Below are positions 1 to 7,645 of a DNA stretch of 64,000 bases, piece after piece. Every line of letters begins with the position of its first letter. Position 1 is the stretch's first letter. The notes beneath the pieces were generated by a model. It searched no databases, had not been told where the DNA came from, and worked only from the letters and a program-made list of their open reading frames with translations. The DNA is from Halodesulfovibrio sp. (GTDB lineage: Bacteria; Desulfobacterota; Desulfovibrionia; Desulfovibrionales; Desulfovibrionaceae): assembly GCA_003252375.1 (NCBI GenBank), contig QKEJ01000038.1, positions 1 to 64,000 on the forward strand, given 5' to 3'. Both the position numbers and the translations under genes were made by a program.

Positions 1-1
1 G

Positions 2-715
2 GTTGTGGCCGGTGTGGCCGAGGGCTGCAAGCAGGCCCGTTCCGCGCTGCTCGGCGGTGAAACTGCCGAGATGCCCACCATGTATCCTGACGGCGAATAC
101 GATCTGGCCGGCTTCTGCGTCGGCATTGCCGACAATGCCCGCATTGTGGACGGTTCCTCCATTCGGGTGCACGACGTGGTGATCGGTCTTGCCTCCACCG
201 GCCCGCACTCCAACGGCTACACCCTTATCCGCAAGATTCTGGACAAGAGCGGCCTGAAGGGAACAGACACCTTCCCCGGCACCACGCGTACCGTTGCCGA
301 GGTGCTCATGGAGCCCACGGCCATTTACGTGGAGACCGTACGCAACCTGCAGCGCGATTTCGATATCAAGGGCATGGTGCATGTGACCGGCGGCGGCTTC
401 TACGACAACCTGCCCCGCGTGCTGCCCGCTTCGGTGCAGACCAACATCCAGTTCGGCAGCTGGGATATCGACCCGGTATTCCAGTGGCTCAAGGAAGAGG
501 GCGAGCTGTCCTGGCCGGAAATGCTGCAGATTTTCAACACGGGTATCGGGTACGTGCTCATCGTCAGCCCGGAATCCAGTGATGATGTCATGGCCCGCCT
601 GGAAGCCCTGCACCAGAAGGCGTGGGTCATCGGAACCGTGGAACGGCGAAGCTCCGATGACGCGGAGCAGGTGCACGTGACCTTTCCTGAAGATGAAGCG
701 TGCGGGTGCAAGTAG
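2..715 (+). CDS. purM: Phosphoribosylformylglycinamidine cyclo-ligase, 3' part
   Basis: The reading frame is open from base 2, so the gene starts before the window; about 237 of the usual ~345 residues are present. The ORF track's start at base 5 is an internal GTG. PurM makes aminoimidazole ribonucleotide from FGAM with ATP in purine synthesis, in the cytoplasm. The sequence shows PurM core motifs such as LLGGETAEMP, the GLASTGPHSNGY segment and VHVTGGGFYDNLPRVLP, and ends in a short Cys-containing tail (EDEACGCK). A strong hairpin terminator lies just downstream, so it is the last gene of its transcript. The family call is secure; the missing N-terminus cannot be judged. Confidence 0.96.
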   Translation, partial: VVAGVAEGCKQARSALLGGETAEMPTMYPDGEYDLAGFCVGIADNARIVDGSSIRVHDVVIGLASTGPHSNGYTLIRKILDKSGLKGTDTFPGTTRTVAEVLMEPTAIYVETVRNLQRDFDIKGMVHVTGGGFYDNLPRVLPASVQTNIQFGSWDIDPVFQWLKEEGELSWPEMLQIFNTGIGYVLIVSPESSDDVMARLEALHQKAWVIGTVERRSSDDAEQVHVTFPEDEACGCK

Positions 716-721
716 ACAATG

Positions 722-747
722 AAAGCCGGGGAAACCCGGCTTTTTTC
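722..747 (+). terminator. Rho-independent terminator of purM
   Basis: A 7-bp stem AGCCGGG/CCCGGCT closed by a GAAA tetraloop is followed by six T residues, seven bases after the purM stop codon. Confidence 0.9.
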
Positions 748-916
748 TTTCCGTCCGGTTTTGCTTGCCTCTTTGTTATGGAGCGCCTAATTTGTTCTCC
801 GTACATGCCGCCCCGTGTCGGCGGTTCCGACTGTTCGTGCGCCTGAGACGGTCTCTTGTGCCCGGAACCGATCCTGTGCCGGGTCTGGTCTCTTCATCAT
901 CGCATCAACCATACCA

Positions 917-1849
917 ATGCTTATGAGATATACATCCATACGAGTTCTTCCCCTGCTGTGTCTGCTGGTTCTTGCCGTCCCTGTTTCCGCCGTGGCCCGT
1001 GTGGCAACGGCATTGTGGTATGACAAGCTCCCAGAGAACGTCACCTTTGAGGTGCAGCCGCCCATGTCCAAGGAAGCCGCCCGGCAGGTGGCCTTTGGCG
1101 AGGCCGTGTATGCCGAGGCGCTGGAGCTCGTCCGCAGCGAAATTCCCGAGGAACGCAAGGTGTACCTGCATGATTTTCTTGCGGCCCGGGCGGCCCATTT
1201 TGTGGTGAGCTATACCGAGCTGGGCGTTACGGACACAAGCTCCGGACGCCAGCTGAGCGCCGATGTGCAGGTGAACCGCGACGCCCTGCATGAGGAACTG
1301 CGCAGGCTCGGCCTTTTCGTTACCCTGCAGGCCCCGCTTGCATACAGCCCCCAGTACGGAACCGTGCAGCCGGAGACGTGGGAACAGCTGGGCAGACTGC
1401 ACGTTCTTTTCGGGCTTACCCCCAATTCCGATGCGCCGCTGGAGTTGCGCATGAATTTTGCCGACAAGGTCTGGACCATTACCATGCATGACCGCACCGG
1501 GGCAGCAGACGCCGCTCCCTATTTCGGAAGCGCGGGGACGCTGGAGGAAGCGTGGTTCAAGGTCTGGGGCAGCTATTTCGGCAAGCAGGCCGGTGGTGTT
1601 GCGCAGACTGCTTCCGGTGTGCTGAGCATAGACGGCTGGTTCACGCCTGATGGTGTGGAGGCCTTTGATGCCATGCTGCAGGAGTGGACGGATGTGCTCG
1701 GTTCGGCCGTGCTTGAAGATGTGAGCATGGAGGCTGCCGGCATCAGCGGACGCTGGGCCGTGGACGTGATCAATGGCGAAACGCTGAAGACGCGTCTGGT
1801 CGAATATACCTCGAAGCGTCGCCTGTCCTTTGCTCTGAAGGAAAAGTAG
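917..1849 (+). CDS. Secreted hypothetical protein (310 aa)
   Basis: I do not recognise this protein with confidence. The ORF track starts at a GTG at 815, but the sequence before residue 35 is not protein-like; ATG at 917 (or 923) opens directly into a signal peptide (MRYTSIRVLPLLCLLVLAV, then SAVA), so I use 917. No strong ribosome-binding site precedes either ATG. The mature part is mixed alpha/beta with no Cys; the segment YTELGVTDTSSGRQL followed by VQVNRDALHEELRRLGLF resembles in pattern the N-terminal module of DUF2066/FlgT-like exported proteins, but this is only an impression. It stands alone between the purM terminator and a strong bidirectional terminator, and is probably periplasmic or envelope-associated. 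Confidence 0.7.
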   Translation: MLMRYTSIRVLPLLCLLVLAVPVSAVARVATALWYDKLPENVTFEVQPPMSKEAARQVAFGEAVYAEALELVRSEIPEERKVYLHDFLAARAAHFVVSYTELGVTDTSSGRQLSADVQVNRDALHEELRRLGLFVTLQAPLAYSPQYGTVQPETWEQLGRLHVLFGLTPNSDAPLELRMNFADKVWTITMHDRTGAADAAPYFGSAGTLEEAWFKVWGSYFGKQAGGVAQTASGVLSIDGWFTPDGVEAFDAMLQEWTDVLGSAVLEDVSMEAAGISGRWAVDVINGETLKTRLVEYTSKRRLSFALKEK

Positions 1850-1913
1850 AGCCTGGGGCCATGACGGCGGATGCGGAACATGGCCGCCTGACGGGCGCCG
1901 GGCGGAGCGAATG

Positions 1914-1957
1914 AAAAAAACGAATCCCGGAGCGCACCTGCTTCGGGATTCGTTTTT
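1914..1957. terminator. Bidirectional terminator between the secreted protein gene and tatA
   Basis: A perfect 9-bp stem CGAATCCCG/CGGGATTCG is flanked by seven A on the left and five T on the right, so it can end both the + strand gene and the - strand tatA. Confidence 0.9.
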
Positions 1958-1984
1958 GAAATCTGGTTAGTGCCCTGACAGGGT

Positions 1985-2173
1985 TTAGGCGTCTTCGTCC
2001 TTCTTCTTGGAAGACGGCGTAACGTCGATCTCTTCGGGCTCAGTGGTCGCCTTCTTGAAGTTCTTGATGGCGCGTCCGAGGCCGCTTCCGATTTCGGGAA
2101 GGTTTTTGGCTCCGAAGACGATCATCACCACAACGAGAATCAACAGAATTTCTTGCATTCCTAATCCGAACAT
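1985..2173 (-). CDS. tatA: Sec-independent protein translocase subunit TatA (62 aa)
   Basis: TatA forms the pore-like component of the twin-arginine translocase that exports folded, cofactor-bearing proteins across the inner membrane. The protein starts [21 protein letters not shown], the short N-terminal membrane helix, followed by the hinge and amphipathic helix ([21 protein letters not shown]) and a charged tail. The track's longer start at 2230 is rejected: ATG at 2173 has a GGAGG box 7 bases upstream and begins exactly where TatA proteins begin. No tatB or tatC is adjacent. A TTGACC/TATAGC promoter lies upstream and the bidirectional terminator downstream, so it is monocistronic. Confidence 0.95.
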   Translation of the reverse strand: MFGLGMQEILLILVVVMIVFGAKNLPEIGSGLGRAIKNFKKATTEPEEIDVTPSSKKKDEDA

Positions 2174-2201
2174 ACATTGCCTCCGTGGGATAATGAAGCA
2201 G

Positions 2202-2230
2202 GCTATACACAGCCCGTACGGCAAGGTCAA
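2202..2230 (-). promoter_or_regulatory. Predicted sigma-70 promoter of tatA
   Basis: On the minus strand TTGACC and TATAGC are separated by 17 bases; transcription would start about 35 bases before the tatA ATG. Confidence 0.7.
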
Positions 2231-2278
2231 GGGAAAGTCGGGTTGATACCTGTTTCAAGGAATGCTAACTGTCTGTAA

Positions 2279-2307
2279 TTGCAAGGTCTGGTGTCTTGGG
2301 GTAGTAT
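2279..2307 (+). promoter_or_regulatory. Predicted sigma-70 promoter of the oxidoreductase-rhodanese gene
   Basis: TTGCAA and TAGTAT are separated by 17 bases, about 60 bases before the start codon at 2368. It is divergent from the tatA promoter. Confidence 0.7.
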
Positions 2308-2367
2308 GTCGCACCAATAGTCACCAATGGAAAATATCAGGCGAATACAAGCAAGAGGAAGCGCATA

Positions 2368-4023
2368 ATGCAACGTATTGTAGTTGTCAGTTCCGGTCTG
2401 GCCGGTGCCAAGACCGCTGCCCGCATCAAGCGGCTGGCACCGGAAATTGAGGTGAACCTTGTGGTTCCCGGTGAGATGGATACCGCTGCCCCCAAGGGCC
2501 CGTTTTCGCGGATTACCGCCGCACAGCAGATTTCCGAAACCCTGACGGAGGCACGTCAGGTCGGTGTTATCCAGGCCAATGAAGTGCAGTTCGACTTTGA
2601 GCAGCAGCAGGTTGTCGTCCGTTCCAAGCGTGGCGTCATCCAGATTCGCTTCAATCAGGTCGTGCTTGAGGTCGAGGCGACGCCCCGGCTGCCCCGCAGC
2701 CTGCGGGCCGCAGACAACGTCGTGCCGTGGCCGCTGGAGGATGGAGGACTGCTGGACAGCTGGATACAGGAGTCCACCCCAGCCCGGGCCGTGGTCGTGG
2801 GCGGCGGAACCGCGCTGAACCTGCTTTCCCCCATTCTCGAATCCGGCATGTCCGCTACATGGGTCCGCACGGCAGATGCGACCTTTGATCCCGATGTTTG
2901 GGACCAGATGGCCGGAAAGGTGGCGGCAGAGTCCAACGGGCGCATCACTGTCGAGGACTGGTCCGATGTGCGCCTTGAGGGCCTCGTTCCGGTACTTGAC
3001 GAGGACGGGCGCGTCACGGCCCTGCAGAACGGCCGTGATGATGCCGTTTCCGGCGACCTGTTCTTCTGGACCGAGCCCCAGCGTGCGCTGCACCCCATCA
3101 TTGCCCAGCCCGGCGTGGAACTTGATGCCTCGGGACTCATCGTCGTCGATGAACATTTCCGCTCCGGTCCGGAGGGGCTGCACGTCATCGGCTCCGCCGT
3201 ATCGATGGCCCGTCTGCCCAAGGGCGGTGCAAGGGGGGCTGTTCCCAGCGTGGCCATGGGGCAGGGGGCCGTATTGGCCTCTTCCCGCGTACTGGCCAAC
3301 CATCTTGCCGGTTTCGTCAATGATTCCGCCAAGTGGGAAGGTGCTCCCGGCGTATTCCGCTTTGCCGGTCCCGGCGTGCTGGCCTGCAAGGTCGGTCTGA
3401 CCATGCAGGAGGCCGTTGCCGCAGGCTATGAGCCGGAATTCGCTGTGCAGAGCGCCGTGCCCGGTCTCGGCGGGCACGGTGGAGCCCCCGTACTCGTCAA
3501 GCTGGTGTGCGACAGGCATTCCCATGCCGTGCTCGGCGTGCAGGTTGTGGCTTCGGAACAGTGCGGTTGGGCCGATACCGTGGCTGGCAGCGTCGCCATG
3601 GCCATGGCGGCCTCCATGACGGTGGAGCGCATGGCCGTTGTTGATTTTGCCTGTGGCGGCGGAGAGCTGCTGCAGCGCGTTGCCGCCATTCTTGCCAACA
3701 AGCTGCTGTACCGCTTCAACGGCATCAGCGCCGAGGAACTGCTCGCCTCCAAGGCGTCCGGGGCAAACTTCTTCATGCTGGATCTGCGTGACAACGTGGC
3801 CTGGAAGAACGGGCATATCGAGGATGCCTACAACATCCCCTATACCCAGCTCAAGAAGCGCCTGCAGGACGAGGTGCCCCGGTTTACGCCCATCGTGCTC
3901 ATCAGCAGTACCTCCGGCTCCGCCTATTCCGCAGCCTGCCAGCTGTTCGGCCTTGGTGCCACGGAGCTCTACGTGCTGGACGGCGGCATGGACCTGTGGC
4001 CTTTTGGCGTGGCAAAGGGCTAG
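2368..4023 (+). CDS. Pyridine-nucleotide-disulfide oxidoreductase/rhodanese fusion lacking catalytic cysteines
   Basis: The 551-aa protein has the layout of CoA-disulfide reductase isoforms with a C-terminal rhodanese: an FAD Rossmann fold (1-110), an NAD(P) Rossmann fold with AVVVGGGTALN (~145), a dimerisation domain (~330-450) and a rhodanese domain (~455-551). Key positions are altered. The first glycine motif is SSGLAG rather than GGxAGG. The redox Cys expected in a SFANCGLPYY-type segment is Lys (APKGPF). The FAD-binding GD near the end of the FAD fold reads IGSAV. The rhodanese loop reads ISSTSGSAY, with Ser for Cys. The frame is intact and well expressed-looking (AGAGGAAG before ATG, sigma-70 promoter). 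I infer a non-classical role, for example a binding or scaffold protein; thiol or sulfur transfer chemistry is unlikely. It heads a same-strand run of four genes. Confidence 0.82.
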   Translation: MQRIVVVSSGLAGAKTAARIKRLAPEIEVNLVVPGEMDTAAPKGPFSRITAAQQISETLTEARQVGVIQANEVQFDFEQQQVVVRSKRGVIQIRFNQVVLEVEATPRLPRSLRAADNVVPWPLEDGGLLDSWIQESTPARAVVVGGGTALNLLSPILESGMSATWVRTADATFDPDVWDQMAGKVAAESNGRITVEDWSDVRLEGLVPVLDEDGRVTALQNGRDDAVSGDLFFWTEPQRALHPIIAQPGVELDASGLIVVDEHFRSGPEGLHVIGSAVSMARLPKGGARGAVPSVAMGQGAVLASSRVLANHLAGFVNDSAKWEGAPGVFRFAGPGVLACKVGLTMQEAVAAGYEPEFAVQSAVPGLGGHGGAPVLVKLVCDRHSHAVLGVQVVASEQCGWADTVAGSVAMAMAASMTVERMAVVDFACGGGELLQRVAAILANKLLYRFNGISAEELLASKASGANFFMLDLRDNVAWKNGHIEDAYNIPYTQLKKRLQDEVPRFTPIVLISSTSGSAYSAACQLFGLGATELYVLDGGMDLWPFGVAKG

Positions 4024-4025
4024 TC

Positions 4026-4514
4026 ATGTCCGCCAACGGGAAGGGAAAGGGCACCGTGCACCGGATGCCGGGCGTTCGTTGCGCCCTGTATGCGGAAGGC
4101 CACTGCCTTTACGAGGAACGGCTCAACCCCGAATTCGAGGCCGCCTGGCGCTGTACGGAGCTGCTCCGGTACACCGCCATGTATGACCAGTTGCTGGATC
4201 AGGCGGAGCGATTCTCCCTGACCGGCGACGCCATGCAGGGACTGTGGGAGAAGCGTATAGCTTCTGCAGGGCCTCCCGGGTCCGGCTGCGACTGCTACGC
4301 TCCCCGACGGACCGGTTGTCCGGGATGCGGAGGATGCGGAGGCGGAAAGGACGGCAATGCGGACGGAACTGCCTCGCAGGAGGCAGGCTCCGGCAATGTC
4401 GGCATGGAGTTTGTCGCCGCATTGGATTGCCGTTACGCGGAACGTGTTTCCTGCGTGCTGCGCATGCCCGTGTGCGACGGGATGTGTGAACGGTTCGTAC
4501 TGCGGGCTGATTGA
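4026..4514 (+). CDS. Cys-rich hypothetical protein (162 aa)
   Basis: Unrecognised family. The start ATG at 4026 lies two bases after the stop of the oxidoreductase gene, suggesting coupling; the upstream start in the track overlaps that gene and is less likely. The protein has about a dozen Cys: an N-terminal CALYAEGHC motif followed by LYEERLNPEFEAAWRC and a helical stretch, then a Gly/Cys cluster CDCYAPRRTGCPGCGGCGGG, and a C-terminal CVLRMPVCDGMC. This looks like a metal- or iron-sulfur-binding protein, cytoplasmic as no signal peptide is visible. Function unknown; the context is the degenerate oxidoreductase upstream and a helical protein downstream. Confidence 0.7.
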   Translation: MSANGKGKGTVHRMPGVRCALYAEGHCLYEERLNPEFEAAWRCTELLRYTAMYDQLLDQAERFSLTGDAMQGLWEKRIASAGPPGSGCDCYAPRRTGCPGCGGCGGGKDGNADGTASQEAGSGNVGMEFVAALDCRYAERVSCVLRMPVCDGMCERFVLRAD

Positions 4515-4548
4515 CCGCTTTGATTTTCGAGAAAAGGATGACACAGGC

Positions 4549-5403
4549 ATGACCACCAAATCGACCCCCCTGTTGCTGCATGTACCGGGCCTGCAGCCCG
4601 GACTGGCCCCCGAGGGGCTGCCCGGAGGAACCCTCTTTGTCTCACCCGGTCTGCCCGCAACGGACAGCGAGGCGTTCTGGCGCTCGCCCGAACTGCCGTT
4701 TTCCGCCGCCGAAGCACGGGGGTGCCAGAACGAGATGATCGCGTTGGGGGAGCAGTTCCGCAATACCCGGGATCTCGTAACCCTGGCCCTGCAGCCGGAG
4801 GCTGCCTCGGGCCGTCGTGATGCCGATTTCAGGCATGAAATGGCTGCCCTTGACCGCTTTGCCGAATCCGGCGTGGTGGAGCAGGGGAGCGGCGTTTCTG
4901 GCGCGGCTGCGGATGGCCCCCGGGAATCGGCCATGGCGGCGCAGAAGGCCCTTATCCTGGCATGGAATCTGGAAGCACGGGTGCATGAACTGCACGCGCT
5001 GCAGAGCTCCTTTTCCGAGGTGGCCGGCTCGTTCAGGAATGTGCTGGGGGTAGACGAGGAGGACCTTGAAGAGCTCCCGGGCATGCGCAATGTTGTTGCG
5101 GAATTGCCCGAAGGCCCCGACGGGATTGCCCGCCTTGCATGGCGTACCGTGCTGGATGCCGTGCTGCGGTTCGCCCCCGCTGATGCCGTGCTGGTCACGG
5201 CCGACGCCGGGCTTATCGGAGCGCTTGCCGAGCATGCCGAGGTTGTGCCCGTGGATGCGGACTGCCAGCCTGCCGCCGAAGGCGTCAGGGGCATGTGCCG
5301 CATTGCCGCATGGACCCTGCTTGGTCACAGCCGTCCTCCCGTGCAGCGCCCCTGGCTGGACCGGGAGCTGCGCATTCTCCTTGCGGATGCCCCGCAGGAC
5401 TAA
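4549..5403 (+). CDS. Hypothetical helical protein (284 aa)
   Basis: No family recognised. The start at 4549 (MTTKSTPLLLH) has AAAAGGA nine bases upstream; the track's start at 4357 would overlap most of the preceding gene's 3' end. The protein is soluble, rich in Ala, Leu and Glu, with long helices in the middle (AAQKALILAWNLEARVHELHALQ) and no membrane segment. It follows the Cys-rich protein by 34 bases and precedes the HAD phosphatase by 28 bases, so it is probably in the same operon. Confidence 0.72.
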   Translation: MTTKSTPLLLHVPGLQPGLAPEGLPGGTLFVSPGLPATDSEAFWRSPELPFSAAEARGCQNEMIALGEQFRNTRDLVTLALQPEAASGRRDADFRHEMAALDRFAESGVVEQGSGVSGAAADGPRESAMAAQKALILAWNLEARVHELHALQSSFSEVAGSFRNVLGVDEEDLEELPGMRNVVAELPEGPDGIARLAWRTVLDAVLRFAPADAVLVTADAGLIGALAEHAEVVPVDADCQPAAEGVRGMCRIAAWTLLGHSRPPVQRPWLDRELRILLADAPQD

Positions 5404-5431
5404 CCCTTTATCCGGCAAGGAGTCTCGCTGC

Positions 5432-6106
5432 GTGTTTGTGTCTGTTCAGAATCTCAAGGAATCCTTCCCCAACGGGATACAGGGACTCATCTTCGACTGT
5501 GACGGCGTCATGTTCGATACCCGGGACTGCAATGTGCAGTTCTATAACCTGATACTGGAACGTCTCGGGATCGGGCCCATGACCCGGTCTCAGGAGGATT
5601 TCGTCCACGTGGCCACCGTTGCGGAATCGCTCAAGCATATCATACCCGAAGCCCGGTGGGACGAAATCCCCACCGCACGCCAATCCGTGGACTACGTGGC
5701 GGAGATCATGCCGCTCATGCGGGTGGAACCGGGGCTGACGGAACTGCTGGAAACGCTGCACACCATGGGAAAGCGCATGGCCGTGTTCACCAACCGCACC
5801 AACACCATGGAGCTGGTGCTGGAAAAGTGGAACCTTGCCCAGTTCTTCTTTCCTGTCATGACGGCGCAGAAGGTCAAGGGCAAGCCGAACCCCGAAGGGG
5901 CGTTCCGCATTCTGGAAGCCTGGGATGCCAGACCGGAGGAAGTGGTCTTCGTGGGGGATTCCACGGCGGACCAGCAGGCTGCCGCCGCTGCCGGCATACC
6001 GTTCTGGGCCTTCAAGAACAGCGCGCTTGAGGCGCACCGGCATATCCCCGATTTCTGGAGCATGCGGCAGGTGCTCATGGAATGGGACAAGGAGTGCCGC
6101 TCCTGA
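5432..6106 (+). CDS. HAD-family phosphatase (phosphoglycolate phosphatase-like)
   Basis: The 224-aa protein hydrolyses a small phosphomonoester, judging from the four HAD motifs: FDCDGVMFDT (nucleophile Asp and acid Asp), VFTNRT (motif II Thr), KGKPNPE (motif III Lys) and VVFVGDSTADQQAA (motif IV). The alpha-helical cap lies between motifs I and II, as in Gph-type enzymes. The ORF track runs upstream into shadow sequence; GTG at 5432 with AAGGAG nine bases upstream gives a protein starting just before the first beta strand. It is the last gene of the 2.4-6.1 kb run. Substrate is not determinable; phosphoglycolate is only a family guess. Confidence 0.85.
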   Translation: MFVSVQNLKESFPNGIQGLIFDCDGVMFDTRDCNVQFYNLILERLGIGPMTRSQEDFVHVATVAESLKHIIPEARWDEIPTARQSVDYVAEIMPLMRVEPGLTELLETLHTMGKRMAVFTNRTNTMELVLEKWNLAQFFFPVMTAQKVKGKPNPEGAFRILEAWDARPEEVVFVGDSTADQQAAAAAGIPFWAFKNSALEAHRHIPDFWSMRQVLMEWDKECRS

Positions 6107-6113
6107 TAACTGA

Positions 6114-6141
6114 TTGGTATACTGCGGTATCGCGATAAATA
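6114..6141 (+). promoter_or_regulatory. Possible sigma-70 promoter upstream of yggT
   Basis: TTGGTA and TAAATA are separated by 16 bases in an AT-rich gap after the HAD gene. The leader to yggT would be about 110 bases. Moderate match only. Confidence 0.4.
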
Positions 6142-6261
6142 TGTGTCTGAATCATTTTTTTGCTTGATTTCGCCTTGCAGGAAATGGAAAGATGCTCATT
6201 AAGGAGAAACTCCAGAGAGACGTGGTCTTGATGGTGTTTTCCAAGTATATTCGGAGGCTAC

Positions 6262-6564
6262 ATGGATTTACTTGCTGGAAATTTTCTTGGGGCCATCGCC
6301 GGAATCATCAATGCGATCCTCTCTCTCTATTTCTGGATCATCATTGCATCGGCGGTGCTCTCCTGGGTCAATCCTGACCCGTACAATCCCATCGTTCGCA
6401 TCATTCGCAATCTGACGGAACCGGTTTTCTACAAGGTACGAAAACTGCTTCCGTTTACTAATTTGAGCGGACTGGATCTCTCGCCCATCGTGGTGCTGCT
6501 CGCCATCGAGTTCATCAAGGGGTTTGTGGTCCGCTCCCTGTACCAGTTCGCCGGGCACATGTAG
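6262..6564 (+). CDS. yggT: YggT family membrane protein (100 aa)
   Basis: A two-helix inner-membrane protein with the YggT/YlmG signature: a first helix (IINAILSLYFWIIIASAVLSWV) ending in NPDPYNPIVRIIRNLTEP, then FTNLSGLDLSPIVVLLAIEFI. ATG follows CGGAGG. Members are linked to division and membrane organisation and in Gram-positive bacteria neighbour divIVA, as here. It heads a tight run yggT-divIVA-DUF167-DUF465-ilvB. Confidence 0.9.
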   Translation: MDLLAGNFLGAIAGIINAILSLYFWIIIASAVLSWVNPDPYNPIVRIIRNLTEPVFYKVRKLLPFTNLSGLDLSPIVVLLAIEFIKGFVVRSLYQFAGHM

Positions 6565-6573
6565 GAGGTGACC

Positions 6574-7080
6574 ATGTCAGTCAGCCGTATCGACATCCTC
6601 AATCAGAAGTTTTCCAAGTCCCTGCGCGGCTATGACGTGCAGGAGGTGGATCGCTGCATGCAGGACGTGGCGGATACCCTGGGACAGATGGGGGAGGTCC
6701 GCTCCGGACTCGAGGCCCGCGTGGCCGAGCTTGAGGCGCGCCTGCGCGACTACAAGGAGCGGGAAAGCGCCCTGCGCGATACCCTTATCACGGCCCAGAA
6801 GATGACTGACGAGCTCAAGGCAACGGCGCAGCGCGAGGCGCAGCTCATCATTGATGCTGCCTACGCCAAGGCTGAGAACCTGATCAACCAGGGACATCAG
6901 CGCCTTGCCAAGATCCACGAAGAGATCAACGCCTCCAAGAAGATGCGTGCCCAGTTCGAGATGAAGGTGCAGGCGGTCATCGATTCGCACCAGCAGCTGA
7001 TCGAACTCGGAAGGAAAGAGGACGAACAGCTGGAGGCCATGGAGAAGAAGGTGGCCTATCTGAAGGCCAATAACGGGTAG
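6574..7080 (+). CDS. divIVA: DivIVA domain coiled-coil protein (168 aa)
   Basis: The N-terminus (MSVSRIDILNQKFSKSLRGYDVQEVDRCMQDVAD) matches the DivIVA lipid-binding domain motif F-R-GY-x-EVD, followed by an almost continuous coiled coil to the C-terminus. DivIVA proteins sense membrane curvature and recruit polar or septal partners. ATG at 6574 has AGGAGGT four bases upstream; the track's GTG at 6568 is inside that box and is rejected. The gene is nine bases downstream of yggT and one base before the DUF167 gene. Confidence 0.9.
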   Translation: MSVSRIDILNQKFSKSLRGYDVQEVDRCMQDVADTLGQMGEVRSGLEARVAELEARLRDYKERESALRDTLITAQKMTDELKATAQREAQLIIDAAYAKAENLINQGHQRLAKIHEEINASKKMRAQFEMKVQAVIDSHQQLIELGRKEDEQLEAMEKKVAYLKANNG

Positions 7081-7081
7081 C

Positions 7082-7390
7082 ATGACGTTGCCCGAATACA
7101 TCGTGCCGGAGCCGGATGGCGGCCATGCGCTGCTTGTCTGGGTGCAGCCCGGCGCACGGAAGAGTGAGGTGGTAGGCGAGCACGAGGGGCGACTGAAGAT
7201 TCGTCTTAATGCTCCTGCTGTAGACAACAAGGCCAACAAGGCTCTCCTTGCATTCGTAGCGAAACTTCTGGAGGTGCGTTCCAGCCGGCTGGAGCTGGTG
7301 TCGGGACAGATGAGCCGCCAGAAGAGGATCCGCATAGCGTCGGCAGCGGAACCCGTGTGGGATGCTCTGATCACGGGTGGTGCTGAGTAA
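7082..7390 (+). CDS. yggU: DUF167/YggU family protein (102 aa)
   Basis: Small alpha/beta protein with the DUF167 core VQPGARKSEVVGEH, LKIRLNAPAVDNKANKALL and a C-terminal SRQKRIRI strand. Biochemical function of the family is not established. Its ATG is one base after the divIVA stop, so the two are translationally coupled. Confidence 0.9.
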   Translation: MTLPEYIVPEPDGGHALLVWVQPGARKSEVVGEHEGRLKIRLNAPAVDNKANKALLAFVAKLLEVRSSRLELVSGQMSRQKRIRIASAAEPVWDALITGGAE

Positions 7391-7414
7391 CATCCAAAGG
7401 AAGGAGTAAGGCTT

Positions 7415-7645
7415 ATGGAAGCACGTGATCTCGAATTACTTGAAAAGTATCTTCCGCAAGATCTTGAACTGAAGAACCTTTGGGATGACCACATCCTGTA
7501 CAAGAAGCAGATGGAAAAGCTTGAAAGCAAAATTGTCCGCTCGCCTTCCGAGGACATGACTCTGAAGGAAATCAAGAAACAGAAACTGGATGGGAAAACG
7601 CGGCTCCAGATCATACTGGACCGGTATCGCAATTCGGAGGGATAA
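7415..7645 (+). CDS. DUF465/YdcH family protein (76 aa)
   Basis: A short helical protein of the DUF465 type: helix-hinge-helix with LEKYLPQDLELKNLWDDHILYKKQMEKLESK and a Lys-rich second helix. AAGGAAGGAG precedes the ATG. Its TAA stop is immediately adjacent to the ilvB ATG, so ilvB translation is coupled to it. Function unknown. Confidence 0.85.
   Translation: MEARDLELLEKYLPQDLELKNLWDDHILYKKQMEKLESKIVRSPSEDMTLKEIKKQKLDGKTRLQIILDRYRNSEG

Noticed and set aside
2227-3816. 529-codon minus-strand ORF
   Set aside because: Antisense shadow of the oxidoreductase-rhodanese gene; no ribosome-binding site or family motif.
6192-6377. 61-codon ORF overlapping yggT
   Set aside because: It reads across the yggT start in another frame and lacks a family; AAGGAGA near 6200 is not spaced for its ATG.
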